Shown here piece by piece: positions 42,335 to 55,900 of a stretch of 64,000 nucleotides of DNA; position 1 is the first letter of the stretch; each line of letters starts with the position of its first letter. Source of the stretch: Onthophagus taurus (Eukaryota; Arthropoda; Insecta; Coleoptera; Scarabaeidae); assembly GCF_036711975.1 (NCBI RefSeq), contig NC_091972.1:34539001-34603000 (forward strand). Direction: 5' to 3'. The notes beneath the pieces were generated by a model. That model had not been told where the DNA came from. It searched no databases and saw only the letters and a list, made by a program, of their open reading frames with translations. Both the position numbers and the translations under genes were made by a program.

Positions 42335-45300
42335 CTGAAATTAAAACAAGAAATCTTATGAAACGTGACTAATAAGTATTTTTTGAAAAATATATAAGCT
42401 TGTTAAGTTTGTTAATGTAGTGAAGATGTAATAGGAAGTAATAGTGAAAGCAAATAAAATTAATGAAGACAATAATTAATACATAATCATTTATAAATAA
42501 GCAAAGAAGTGTCTCGAGTAAGTGTTTAAATCACCAAACAGTATTTTTGATGTAAGATACTAACTGTAAATTATATTAATAAGGAGTAAATAAATTAATA
42601 AAGTGGAATTAATTATACAAGATGATTCCGTTAAATGATTTAAATCCAATTTTGGGAATAAATTGATTACTTAACTGAATCACCATGCATAAAAAAACAG
42701 TGTGAGTAAAGAATTTTAAGCACAACAAAAAAAATCGAATTAATCAAATAACTATTTACACTATTACTTGTATTACAAAGTAACTTTTTTAAGAATTAAA
42801 ATAAATTATAATTGTACCTTATTTTTAAAGTACAAATCGTTTATTGTACAATTAAGGCGGAATTGGTTCGTATTCTTCACGCGGGTTAGATTTCTTGAAA
42901 AACCCACCGACAAAGTTAGCCTAAAAAGTGTGCAGAAAAAAAATAACGTATTGTGTTAGTTTCACCCATCAAAAACACTGTATTGTACACAGGAATATTA
43001 TATTTTGCACAAAACTAATTTAAACAAAGAAAACTTTTATTTCTTTAAGTTTTAGTTCAACACATTGTTACATTTTAGACACTTTACACAACACAGAAAA
43101 ATAGCAACCAGATAAAGAATTTATTTTTGATGTTACTTACCACAACAATCGCAACGACAGCCCCGATTGAAAACCCGGCCAAAACGTCGCTCCAGTGATG
43201 TTTATAGTCCGATATTCTAGTCATACCAGTAAAAATAGCTGCCAGAACGGCGATAAATTGCAGGGCGTGTCTTAACAATTTTGAACCGTTCCACGTCATA
43301 CGTGATTGAAGGTAAATCTATTAAGAACATAAATCGAAGGATTATAACTGGAATTAGAGTATATGATGGAGTTTCTTTTTTTTTGATACTTACTGCGAAA
43401 TAAACCATCGTGTACATTGAAAATGATGAATGTCCCGATGGAAAAGACAATCTGAAAAAAATTATTTATTAAATCAAAACTATATAAAGTTTATATTCTA
43501 TGTTCTAAGTTTATTCTTCTATAAAGAGTTTTATATTCTTATAAAATCTAAGATGGTCAAAAATAACTGATTTATAAACATTACGACAGGACATTAAAAA
43601 ACTTGTAAAATGAGTCCAAACTTGACATATCTATAACATATGTATAATAATAATTCATTTCCAAAAATCTCAAAAGTTACAGGTCGTCAGATACAGTCTT
43701 TGTATTTCATTATGTATTTCACAACATTATAGAATAAATAATATAAAATATAATAATATAGAATATATGACGATTTATACAGCTTCAGATTGCCCGCCGA
43801 ATCCATGAACTCGCTGATACCGTAGTATGCGTTTTCACCAAAGGGTTCTCTTAATCTCTTTTTGTAAGGAAGCATTGCGGTAGTTGTATCTATAAGTTTG
43901 TTATAAAATTTTACGCTCTGGTATTAATGTTTTGTTTTATGAAAATAAGACATCTATAGATATACAGCGAATAGACACTCATTACTTTTAATTTCTTAAA
44001 TAATGGTTTACAGCTCTTCATTTGATTTGGATTCATCAACGCTCTGCCTGCTCTTTTTGTATAATAAATATTCGTTCAGCTCCTGGGGAACTATAAGACT
44101 ATGTCGATCTATCAATCTCAACATTGTTCTTAGCTAGAAAACTACTGAACTGAGTTTCTTTCCAACTTCATGTATCTGTGCGTTCCATTTCAGAGAACTC
44201 TCTAGGATTACTCCCAGTAGTTTAGCAGCTGTTGCATCAGTGGATTTAGTGTGAACCTCAATTCTTTGTGTTTTTTTTTCATTCAGTTGTTAAACCAGTC
44301 AGAAGCGACCGTCCGACTAAAAACTTCATCTTCTTTTAGATTATCATATTTTTAAGGATTCAGCGAGATCATTAACATACAGCAAGAAAAGAATTGACCC
44401 CAAGATGGATCCCTGCGGCACATCAATCCCAACCTTTTTAATAGTCGACTTGCAATTACAGTTTTGTACTAGTTCTCCTCGCTTATCAAGTAACTATTAT
44501 TTAAGTACTATTATTTAGTTGCATTATAGTGTTGCATATCTCTGTCTCATTTGTAAGAAACAGTACAAAGGAACATTACATTTAACACAATCCATGTAAT
44601 CACTCGGGCTGCAAAGGCTATTTCCTTATCCTTGAAGCAATTTCTGTTAGTTTATTCGTAAAGAAGTTGTTGAGGTCTTCAGGGTCTATATTAGTTTTGA
44701 TGCTGTGTTTGGAATTTATAGCTTTTGACCTATTCCTCGCTCTCAGAATGTAGTTTCAGAATGTATAATTCTGTAGTTTTAGAAATTCTGTCTAGTACAT
44801 CTACTTATATATAACATTTTATAACATGTGTTCCTAGATTTTTATCGGGTACTCTTTGTCCCGTTCATCTTTGATTTTTGTTGTTCATTTTGGTTTGAAC
44901 TTGCTTAGCTCATCTTAGTTTTTCAGTTTGTTTGTTGTGATGTTTTCTTATTCATTTATTGTTTTTTTTAAGTTCTACGATTTCCTTTGTGTTTTTTATT
45001 AGTTTGCTCATTACTTTTGGCGTGATGTTCGCGTTTACTAAAATGGTGGTCGAGAAACCACCGTTTTGCCAATGATTTTTGCGAGTTTGGTTGAACCGTT
45101 GCAGTATTTTTCTTTTTTTCTTCTTGTTTGTTTTCTTGTTGTTCCTTCCTTTTGTTTTCTTCTTTTCTTTTTTCTTCTCTGGTTGTCCATACGTTTTGTG
45201 GCACTGTCGATGTTACAGTCTTCTTGTTTTCGCCGTTTGGACATTAGCAATTCCCCTTGGCAGTTGGCGCATTTGGGAGCTAGGGTTAATGTTATTGTGC

Positions 45301-48300
45301 AGGTGTTGGTCATGTGGCTGCCGCCGCATTTCATGCACTTGAAGTTATCGTTGCAATTTTTCTGGACGTGCCCATAGAGCTAGCAGCGATGGCATTGGAT
45401 TATTTCCGGTTTTGTTACCGATTTTATTCGACCTTGGTTACGTTGAGAATCGATTTGTATGCTTTTTCGATTTCTACCAGCACAAGTGGTGCGGGTAGAC
45501 CTTTCTTTCCTTTTATTAGAGTGACTTTGAAATTGGGTATCTCTGTTTTTCTAGATTTCCTTTCACTTCTTCCAGGGTGATTCTATCATCACTCTCCTTA
45601 TCACAACTTTTAGTTTTGTTTCTGACATCAGATCGTAGGGATTAAGTTGATACACCTATAAATGCGACATTTGCGAAATTATTATACTTTCTGCATAGCT
45701 TTATTGATTTATTGCAGCCTTAATTGATACTATAAATGGGCGTTTGTAATTTGAGCTCTTAAACTAGTTCTAATTTTAATCATGAAGGCAAATGTTGACT
45801 TTTCGTAGGCATGTGTATTCAACAGCATTATTCTAGATTTTTGTGGGATCCTTTTTAGTGTCAGAAAGGGATTTGAGGCTTGGATATATCCACTAAATGT
45901 GGAGAGTGTTCATCAAAATCTGAAAATCTTTAAGTATATTTTTCTATTAACAAATATAAAACAGCTACATATTCTTGAAATATTTTATTTTCACATGACT
46001 ACCCGTTCAATATTTTTGCTAGTTCTGGAAAATGTCCTGCAGATATATCTGAGCGAAAAAGCAATGAGTAAGATTTATATGCTTCGTTTTACCTTGCAGG
46101 TAAATATTTAAATTGTTTTGCTTTGTCATGATATAAGTCAAAAATGCAATGTTTCTGCAAAATGCTTCCTCTGATAGATCACATAGCTTGGAAGGTGTGC
46201 CTCTCATATTATCGTGGCATGTCGGGTAATGTAGAGTACGATAAATTAAATTACGAATTTCGCTTCACATTTATGACTGATTTGTTCAAAATTGTATTAT
46301 CGAGGATCAGTTTATATTAGAAAATGAATACTATCCTATTTTTTGTGTCCCCGACAATATTTAGACTTTAGATTGTGCTTATATTGTAAAATTGAGCAAG
46401 CCTGCAAGCATGTTACAGAAAATAGTGGTGTTATTGTTTTACATCAGGTGGCGTTTTAACATTTGAAATTAATATAATCAGTATTCATTGAAACTTACAA
46501 TCGTCGTTCTTTATTAATTTTCAAATTTACAAGAGTTAATTTTTTATGAAGGCCGGACAAGAGTTAAACCTTTGGCATAGGGTGTGATACATTAAATAAG
46601 ATTAAAATTTTCTGATTATTACAAAAATCTTAGTGTCGTTATTATATGTTGGCTCGCTTCTGATTGCGAATCAACATACAACTCTAAGACTTTTGTAAAA
46701 ACTATAAAAAACTTTTTTTTGTAAAACTATATTTGTTGGGTTTAGAACGCCTATTCATGAACGCAGTAAAATGAATTGCAATTTCTGTTAATAATATCAA
46801 AACTTTTCGTAATCGCCGCTAGTCTATCGATTGCAACTCATTTTCACATTTAAAATTTTATCAGAGTTCAGAGAAACGAAAAACTAAGTAATGATGAAGC
46901 AAGACAAATTTTTTCTACAAAACAAAGTTTTAGACATTCTTCAATACTAATCAAACGCCGCACGAGAACACAATTGCATTAGATTTGATAAAAGTAGACT
47001 GAATTGGACCAATTCATGAATAAACGTGCAAACACAAGTTTTGAGTAGAGCCTTCGAGAATTGAATATGGAAAAAGTTTCGCTTTATTTAATGAAATTAT
47101 TTGAAAATATGTTATACCAAATAAATTTGAAGTAGTATTTATTATCTCTGCTTTGAGCTTTTTGACTTGAAATAAGTAAGAAATTTTTTTTTACAATCCT
47201 AAAAAAATCGGAACTAGAGACGTTGTGTTAAGATGCGTTTTAATTTTTTAGATCTCAAGAACTCTTTGAGTCCTTCAAAAGACGTATATTTTACGATGCT
47301 AAAGTTAAGGGTTAACTTAACGCTTTAGGGCAGTTTCAGAAACCACTACTAATACCGGTAGTTAAGGGTTAAATTGTTTACAACATTTTCAGAGGTCCAT
47401 TAAAGCTCTCCCCACCACCATATAATTTTGACAATGTACTTCGATAATAATCTGTTGAACCCAAAAAACTTTGATTGAGTTCAAGATATTTCATTCAAAT
47501 TTGGATTTTGGGTTTTGTCGTCCTCTTAAAGATGCCTAAAATGTCTATTAAACTGTCATTTATTCCTTGATCAGATAATCGCAGATAATTCATGTGGTAT
47601 AATCGATTTAATTCTAAAAAATAACCAACTAAAAATGTTAAGAATAAGTATTGTTGTACTCTCAACAATTCGGAGTCTAGAATGTTATTCATGAAGGCTT
47701 GTCGTGACTTTAGATGCTTAAATTACAATAAATTCGAAAGCGCCATAAAAAGTATCTCGTGGCGCAACATATACCATTGCTTAGATTCCGATGATAAGGT
47801 GTTATTTTATTGCTAAAAGATCGTATTTGATAAACATATACCTTTTGTATGAAGAAATTTTAAAACTCTTAACGCAAAAGGGAAACCAACACCAATTGGA
47901 TATTCGTTTAATTTAGCTTAATCTCAAACCAAACTTTATCCACGGAGACTTTATTCAGGTCTTTGTCGATTTTTTTTTAAATCGATTGCAACTGCAGATA
48001 CATGTACATAGTTTATTTTTTTTATAAAATTTTAATAAGTTGTAACTTTAATACTTTAAACCATACGTTCATATAATATTATCGAATTCACATTATTTTT
48101 TTAGTTGCAATTTTAGTAAAGTGCACTTGCTTTATTTTTTATATAGTTATTATTAGCACTGAAAACAATTCCCATTATTTATGATACATGTTTGCAAAAA
48201 TAGTATTAGAATGAAATGTGTCATTAGAAAACATTAAGTGTACAATAAGAATGGGTAAATTTATTATTGCTTTTCAGTTTGAAGCAGTGTTCATTTCGTT

Positions 48301-51300
48301 TGATAATAATAAACATTATATTGATAAAACGTTACATTTTTTTAATAAAAATACTAAAGTCAATTAAAAGCATTTATTATCTGCTAATGATGCTTGTGAT
48401 GTTTATAAGTTCAAACAATACGAATCGATACGATGCCATTTTGACAATAGATATAATTTTTAATTAATAAAGTGTATCGTACTATAATCTTAATCTTAAA
48501 AATCAACACGAACTCCAATATTTGGCTAAAATCTTAATTAATTTAGGATCCTAAGTTTATGATTGGATCATTTCAATATCAAAGTAACATTTGTTGACAA
48601 ATCAGACAAAACAGAATAAATAAAAATATAATACGAATTATGTAACCTTAAATTTGATAGTTTAAGAGAACTGAATATCGTGTTATGGAACATAACACAA
48701 TAGTAGAAAAGTTATTTGAAGCAAACAATAAGGATAAAAAAAAGAGGGGGAAGAAGAAGAACTGGGAGGAAAGGATAGCAGAAGTTGGGAAGAACAAATG
48801 GAAGACTCCCTAGCAGATATAAAGGAATTAGCCGGAAGGAACCGGAGGTAGTCGAAGAAGTGGATGGAGGAATAGAAAAAAGATTTATCCGACGCCATCA
48901 AGCATAAGGATCAGGAGAAGAAGAAGATGCTGGGATAAATGCCGCTTGAAGTTGTCTATCGCATATCAGGGGATGACATCCCAAGGATGAAAAAATATTG
49001 GAATACATGATCGAATATTATATTACCGTTTACATCACTGTACATTTGAGTACAGTACATTTTAATTGAGCTGTCTTGTCTAGTACGTTGTTGAAACATG
49101 AATGTTGTTAAGCAAGCGAATATTACTTCTACTGATTTTGAGAAGGTTTTTAAACAAATTGATTAATACTCGTTGCTGAAGAAACTAAAATGTTTTAACA
49201 AGTCTTCTGCTGCCATAACTTTTATAAAATTGTTCCTTACTGATAGAGTTTGACCTGTTTATATAATGGATTATTGTTTTGTATAATAGTGGTTTATTGA
49301 ATTTTTACCTGTTGAGTTCTTGCATAGGCAGAATATTTAAAGATTTTTAGAAATTAATACTCTTTTATGTCATAAAGAAAATAAGAACTCAAAAACGATA
49401 AGAACTACAACTATTACCGATTCTTTGTCCTAAATTAACTTCAAATTTAAGACACACATAAGAATCACATCAATACCATTATTGTACGTACCATTAATTT
49501 TTCAATAAATCGCAAATAAACAAGATTAATGGTCATAGCCTACATTTGAAACGCTTCTCAAACTCTTACAAAGGAAAAACTCGAAAGCCATATCATTCAA
49601 TAACTATGATATTTAAAGCAGTGCTTTGTAAAATATTATGCTTTGCCGATTTTCTTTATGTCCTAGCTCTAATATCTGATAATATAATATTTATCTAAAC
49701 AGTATAATAAAGCTGGTGAAGTATAGCGTTCCCGACTAATTGCACATTTATTAACTATAATTTCATAATAAAGTACACACTTTCTCAATTCGAGAGCTTT
49801 TAATAAGCTTTAAGTCTTTCATAAGATTTGTGCTAGTTGAAATTTTATAACTACGCGTAGGCGTCGTGCATTCAAGCAACTAAGTTTGTTACTTCTTCTA
49901 CTGCTATTTAATTCTACGATTCCACTAACGCAGATTTTAATATTTTGTCATTTGTTATTTTACACTGCCGAATCCTATGTTGATTTCAATCCAGGCTCTG
50001 AAGAGGTATATTGAACTATCTGGGTATATTATACAGCAATTAGTGTTTGACAAATTTTGTTGTATGCTTGGGCTCGTTGTTTTGCTGGAAAATCTAGCGA
50101 TCTTCAAGGCTCAAGTGTTCCACTGATGGCATCAAATTTTCATTTAAAATACTTTTGACTTGATACTCAATCCATAATGCCATCAATGAACACCATTTCT
50201 CCCACGCCCATTGCCGTGCTTTACGGTTGATAACAAATTTTTCAGCTCCATCATCGTGTTCCTACAAACTTTTGGCCAATCATCACATTCAAAAATGTTG
50301 CACTTCGATTTGCCAGGTAAACAACTGTAGACCAAAAATCTATTCCCTTGTCAACACTGTTAGAAGGAATCCAAAAACGACTGATTAAATATTTGTGTTA
50401 TAAAACCCAACAAGTGTACAGTAACTATGCGTCTGGTTGTGAAATGTTCGGATTGTTAACGCTTTCCCAGCGACGAGTATATAATGACGTTTTATTTTTG
50501 TACAAGCTTGTCAATGGTCATACTGATTCCCCATCGCTGATGGCGAGAATTGATTTTCATGTTCCTCCTCGTCAGTTACGGTACGACTTCCTTTTTTATA
50601 TGCCCACTCCACGAACAAACGCATATCGTATCTCACCTATTCTGAGGATGGAAAGAACCGCGAATCGGGCGAGTTGCGATCTTTTTTAGAGTAACCCACG
50701 AAATATTAAGTTTGCGGTCCGCGAGGATGTGAAGACTGCGCACATCATGTGTAATTTTAATATTTAATAATATTAATTTAAGATAACAACATATTTGTAA
50801 TCACATTAATATTACTTTAAGGTTTTCGTATATAATAATTATGTGGAGCAACTTTATTAGGTTTATCCTGTTGTTGCTCCCCGATATCAATAAATAAAAT
50901 AAAAACATGAGATTGAGATTGACTATAGTCAAAGACAGCGATTTATTGAATGTTCTTGCATGTCCAGACGTTTTAGATACAATCGCGATGTTCAGCTAAT
51001 TCTACTTGTTTGGGTTTGGTTCACTTTTTTTTAATAAGAACCTGATATTTCTTCTACATAATTTCTTTAGCTGCTCTCTCTTCGTACTTTGCTATCGAAC
51101 GAGTCAGTCTCATTGTAATTTATGTTAATGGTCTGGACTGTTGAACGATTTATTGTTAGATTCATAATTTTTTTACTACCAGTTTTATAATCTCAACTGA
51201 AATTTCCGTTCTTGATGCCACTTTTCAACCAATCTATATTATTGTAAGCAACTTCAACTTGAATTCATAAATTCAAATGCATTTGAAAGAAAAAACGTTT

Positions 51301-52905
51301 TCTCGAATGAAATTAAGAAATGTTTAAGGTAATGTTATACCAAATTATAAGCTTCTAGCTAGGGTGATCACTTTATATAAAATGTTAAAATTCCCCGAAT
51401 TAACTTGAACTTTGTTCATAATGGGATAAAAGATAAAAAATGTTGTCCCCAAAACAGCTTAAAATGAATGAATGAAACTTTTTTCGCTTATAAAGAAACG
51501 TTTGAAGTTATGTTGTACAAAATTATAAGTTTCCAGAGTGATTATTTTATTTTATCTACGACTGCTTGGATAAGTCATCATTACCGCACTCATTTGAGGT
51601 GATTTGAGTTACGTAATGAAGTTCATTACCGCACTGGTTTCATTACGTAACGCATTTTTAGCCTAATCAGAGCAGACTTAATTTATTGAAACGAGCAACA
51701 ATACAAAAGAAAATGTGCGAGAAACAATACTATTTATTATAAACATTAATTGTTATGTTTTTACATTTCAAAACACTTATTCCAGATGACTAAACATGTT
51801 GTTGAAACGGACAATTCAAAATTGTCAATAATCATTTCAAAATATTTTTATAAATGTCAAATAGACTTTTCTAAAGAAATTGATTTTTTAGTAATTTTTA
51901 GCAGTCGTAGATAAAATGCTGTATATCACACGTGGGCTAGAGCATAATTACAGTACTCGGTCTTCGACCTCGTCGTGCACTTCTCCACACTCGTACTGTA
52001 ATTATGTTTCTAGCCCACTTGTAATATAAATAACTATTATAGTAGTATAACATTTTAAAAATCACAGATTTAATTTGACATTTGTTGAAAATGGGATAAA
52101 AGATAAAAATAGTTTGGTCCTTAAGAGCTTCAAATTAAGAAATGGAACTTATGCGCTTATAAAAGAATGTTGTATTATTATATTGCAAATTATAAGCTGC
52201 TATGGCCGACTTTAATAATTACCGTTTGTTGAAAGTTACAGAGTTTTCGACTAAGAGCATTTTTATTAGCTGTGCTTAATAATACCTAAAGTGAGCACTT
52301 TCAGAGTGCATTTCTATACCTTTCCAGAGATTTTATATTAGAAGAAGTTATGGAAAAATAATTAAGTTTTACGGAATGTTAAAATTCTGTTATCATCATT
52401 GTTTAGTATTGATTATGTAGAAAGTAATAACTTTATTATGTACGCTCCAAGTTATTGTCACTCGATAACGCAATTAGTGTAATCTGTACACTAATATATT
52501 TACGAGACGATCGATATGGAAATTTGTAAACCTTAATTAACATAACAACACTAAGTATAAACGCCAACAATTATCTCATTTTCAGTTTTTATTGACTTAC
52601 CTCATTTCTTTCATAATTCTCCTATTATTCATAAAATCGCTGTTGCTGCACTTAAAGTACTCATGAAATTTATGTTGGTTAGCGGCGAGGGTACAATCAA
52701 TATCCGGCCGACAAACCGTAAGAAAGTGGGGCCTCAGTCTTCCAACCGTATATTTCATAACATCAGTAGTTAATTGAGAACAAGCCGCACCAAAACCAAA
52801 CACTCCGATCACGCAATAAGATTTCCAAGCCCACGACGGTATCGTTCTTCCAAAACACTTCACTTGCGTATCTCTTGGATGCGTTAAAAATTCCGTCAGG
52901 ATCAT
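42224..52905 (-). CDS. PLPP: Phospholipid phosphatase (PAP2/LPP, wunen-like), 3' exons
   Basis: Multi-pass membrane phosphatase that removes phosphate from phosphatidate, lysophosphatidate and related lipids (family knowledge). Exons: 52601-52905, 43394-43451, 43141-43317, then one of two last exons (42852-42920 or 42224-42334). Frames and GT/AG ends fit at every junction. All three catalytic motifs are present: C1 KYTVGRLRP, C2 SFPSGH, and C3 TRISDYKHHWSD, with Thr for the usual Ser before the Arg. The conserved RMTW.GSKLLRH segment links C2 and C3. Hydrophobic segments flank the motifs. The N-terminal exon or exons (first membrane helix) were not found and probably lie beyond the window. 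The 52601/43451 intron is 9.1 kb and holds several degraded elements. Confidence 0.88.
42852..42920 (-). CDS. PLPP: Proximal alternative last exon of PLPP
   Basis: After a TTTTTAG acceptor it encodes ANFVGGFFKKSNPREEYEPI and two prolines before a TAA stop. Same phase and the same first codon as the distal exon, so the two are mutually exclusive C-termini. Confidence 0.75.
   Translation of the reverse strand, partial: ANFVGGFFKKSNPREEYEPIPP
43452..43990. other. Intron of PLPP, AT-rich
   Basis: A 62-residue minus-strand frame at 43687-43875 has a non-random start (LPYKKRLREPFGENAYYGIS) but no domain I recognise; it may be a transposon scrap. Confidence 0.3.
43991..45640 (-). mobile_element. 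Degraded Jockey-like LINE in the PLPP intron
   Basis: Minus-strand order is ORF1 then RT. ORF1 shows zinc-knuckle text (MKCGGSHMTNTC, PKCANCQG; 45038-45334) and a Lys-rich stretch. Downstream are NIDPEDLNNFFTNKLTEIA (near 44690) and the RT block VPQGSILGSILFLLYVNDLA (near 44370-44440). Frameshifts and stops throughout; no ends defined. Confidence 0.65.
45641..49089. other. PLPP intron, no gene recognised
   Basis: AT-rich intronic sequence. A purine-rich stretch at 48700-48930 reads like the decayed end of a retroelement but cannot be assigned. Confidence 0.4.
49090..49265 (+). pseudogene. Short non-LTR RT fragment
   Basis: The plus-strand frame STDFEKVFKQID, stop, YSLLKKLKCF, then FIKLFLTDRV corresponds to the DF.KAFD region of a LINE reverse transcriptase. 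One stop and no flanking domains; a scrap. Confidence 0.55.
49960..51160 (-). pseudogene. Tc1-like transposase remnant split by a LINE fragment
   Basis: The minus-strand N-terminal piece (about 51140-50926) has RSTVQTI-like and ELAEHRD-like HTH text. The C-terminal piece (50340-49960) has an ESKF.IFG block, TVKHGNG, IFQQNNEPKHTTKFV and SSEPGLKST-like text, in Tc1 order. A LINE 3' fragment occupies about 50345-50925 in between. Highly decayed. Confidence 0.6.
50345..50925 (+). mobile_element. 5'-truncated LINE 3' end inserted in a Tc1 remnant
   Basis: The 113-residue frame at 50348-50689 matches the last part of a CR1/Jockey-type RT protein (LLEGIQKRLIKYLCYK, TLSQRRVYNDVLFLYKLVNG, RTNAYRISPILRM, CDLF). 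It is followed by a 3' UTR and an AATAAATAAAATAAAA tail, consistent with target-primed insertion. Confidence 0.7.
51280..52210. repeat. Approx. 190-bp tandem repeat interrupted by a palindromic insert
   Basis: Three related units share AATGGGATAAAAGATAAAAA, CAAATTATAAGCT and CGCTTATAAA blocks. Between the second and third lies about 470 bp (51549-52018) with inverted repeats: an 18-bp pair ATTTTATCTACGACTGCT (51549-51566, 51900-51917), and a second pair around TGGGCTAGA..CATAATTACAGTAC (51932-51960, 51992-52018). The insert looks like one or two MITE-like elements. Confidence 0.6.
52211..52600. other. PLPP intron, 5' part
   Basis: AT-rich, no gene. It includes the splice donor GTAAGT read on the minus strand at 52595-52600. 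Confidence 0.5.
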
Positions 52906-55900
52906 CTGAAAAAACAAAAAAAAATTTTGATAAAATTTAAATAAATTTGAAATGTTATCTTTCGATTCGTGTTGTTTAAATTATAATCGTAATATTGTTT
53001 AAGCAGAAGTGTGTTATGTGGTAATAAACAGTCGGCAATTAGCAACGGCTTGATTTTATTGCCTCGAATCGGGCTTCAAGTTATAGCGCGGCCGTTATCG
53101 GACCACTCTTCTCATTAGAGACGGCATAAACAACGTTTGAACCGTAATTCCGCAATTCGATTTGAAGAAGGAAGATAGAAGAGAACTATCTAAAAATAAA
53201 ATCGAATAAATCACCATGTCAAAATAAGCAAAGTGTAAACAATTCTGGATTGATAAATCTCCTTTTGTCTATTATTACGAAGAACTCAAATAAGTGTCAT
53301 CATCTATTCAATTAGTTTTCAACACCATTAGATTTTTTTGAATAAGATAACACAAAAATTTTGATTGGAATTAGAAACAAACACAACTCTTTTCGAGTTT
53401 GAATCATCATTTATACGCCGTTTGAAATGCGCATACCCCGTTCATCAATTCGCGCTATTTAACAGTAACATTTATTCCGTCCGCCTCGGTCCATTGAATA
53501 TTTATGGCACCAGGATCAATAAATAGTTGGGCGTATCTTCCGATTCGACACACTACACGCGAAGAAGACACAAAACAAAAGTCCTCTTATTGTTAGATCG
53601 TTTCGTTCTCTTTGCGATCCGGAGGAAGAACAGAATACGCCCAACCAAGTCCACCTCTACATCGAAAAGCGTAGAAAATTGTTTAGGACTTAATGACCGT
53701 CATCTATCTGGAAGAATATGACGGGACAAAATGTGCGGGTAGATTGAGCCATGATTACAGGGGGAAGCAAGCGTAAAATCTAAAAGGCGGGATACACGAA
53801 AAAATCATCGGTGAATTTAATTAAAACGTTGCGCCGAGTTTTATTTTATGATTATGAAATTTTAAATTATACGCGCCGCCGCTGTAATGCATGTTAATAA
53901 GGCGGAGACTTTTATTCCAAGACTTTTTTTATTCGTTCGAAAAGGGGAATTTTAACATAATTATAGGGGTTGGGTATCTTGTAACTATATTGATGCAAAT
54001 ACGGAGGTTTTTAAGGAAGATGTTGTCCAGTTTTGGATTACTCCTCATAAATTTTCTTGGTACTCCCCATTTCTTTCCTTTTCCATTAAGTTAAATTGAT
54101 TGGAGTGAATTGAACGACTTTTTATATGGAAAAGATCAAATGCAATGTTAAATACTTAAAAAAAATAATTATATTAGGGGGCCAATTTTCTTAATAATGA
54201 ACTGGATGTTGAATTAATTTGTATCAATTTATTGCAAATTTATTATAAATTTAGTTAACTTCACTTGAATATTAAATTTCAGTATAATTTTATGTGTTTA
54301 AAATGTAAACTAAGCAATATCATAACTAAGTCAACCGAGCCAAAATTAAACTAAATTTTCTTTTAGAATCACATAAATCCATGTAACTACCACCCATTAA
54401 TCGATATTATTACCTTGACACCCCGTTATGGTAGTTAATCTGCGTTATGATGGGCCCATTACTCTAAGTAATTAATAATTTCTAGCTGTTAGCGTAATGA
54501 GAATTTATGCCAGGTGATTTTCCCGAATCCCATTACATGGTTGGTAAAGAAACGCGAGAGGATTCAAGCCAAAGGCATGAAAGCGGTGGTTTGTATAATT
54601 AAATTTTATTAGGAAATATAACCAAAGTTTCCTTTTCACCTCCAAGTTATTTATGAGTCAACTACGTTGAAATTGTAGATAGAAAGAGGAAGTGTAAGTA
54701 AAGAGCATAGAGTTAACGAATAAATTTATTGGGAGGTATGCAAAACCGTAACAAAGTATGTAATTTAGTGTGGCTTTCGTACACCATGTGGAGGAAATGT
54801 ATCCATTAGGAGAAAGATTTTCTACCCACCGGGAATATTAAGAGTTAGGTCGTAGAGACATGACTTTGCAATTTAAGTCGAGATCTATTTAACATGATTG
54901 CGTTGTATGTAAAAGGAGGATAGTCACGGAAATAGAAGAGCTACAAATCTTGTCCGCGTGCGCATATGCAATATTCGTAACCCGTCGTGGCTACGAAAGT
55001 AATAATTTTACAAATGCAATAATGAAAGTTGATTTGCATGAGACATTTAATGCTTTGGTAAGCATAGAGGATTGTTTCGACACTTTACATTTCATTTCTT
55101 CCGCATAACTTTACATAATAAATTTTATCTTAATAGGTTTCTAATGATGATCTTCATTTTGTAATGACTTGAATAAATACATCGTCACTGCTTAATTATA
55201 AACAATACTTATGGTTATTTTTGTATTTTAATTTGATTATTTTTTTAATTCGTTACTGGAAATTCATCAAGATAAAATTTTGTAAATTGGTATGTGAAAT
55301 AACTCATTGTAGGTGAAATTTAAATTTTATCACAGGTTCAATTAATTAACATCCCTTTGAAGTATGACGACGGAAGAGGACCAAAGTGCCACTCGATGCT
55401 CAATTAAACTTCCAGGTCTTGTGTAATTTAATTGATGTGATTATAAACATGCACGAAATTACCCAGATTGCTTCCTCGGTTGCTAGTAAATTTTGCCAGT
55501 GGAGCTTCAATCCAAAATTGATAATCAAATTATGAAGTATAGCTTAAATATCAGGATGCAAGTGCTCATAATTACATACGAAATGATGTCAATATTTATT
55601 GTTATGTGAGTGTTGGTCAAACCAATAAAAGACAGTTTTCTTATTAATTAGTTATTAATAATTTCACCGCGGTCCACTTTTCTCAGCAACTCCTCGTAGC
55701 GCGTAACACATGTAAGATATGTAAAATAAAGAGTTCAACACAACAATATCAGAATTAGCAATTTAGGAATAAAAACAGTTGTATCTAATTCTGATATCGT
55801 TGCAATTTACAAAAAGTTTAATAAATTTCTTTGAATTAGAAAGTACTATAAAAAATTATCTTAAATAAAAAGGTGTAAAGGGTGCTTTACAACATAATTG

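Noticed and set aside
43687..43875. 62-residue minus-strand frame in the PLPP intron
   Set aside because: The composition at its start looks coding, but there are no splice partners or domain. Left as an unexplained scrap.
45066..45580. Phe/Leu-rich plus-strand frames resembling membrane proteins
   Set aside because: They are the antisense of a Lys-rich LINE ORF1 on the minus strand.
48683..48901. 72-residue Ser-rich minus-strand frame
   Set aside because: It arises from a purine-rich GAAGAAG tract on the plus strand; low complexity, no domain.
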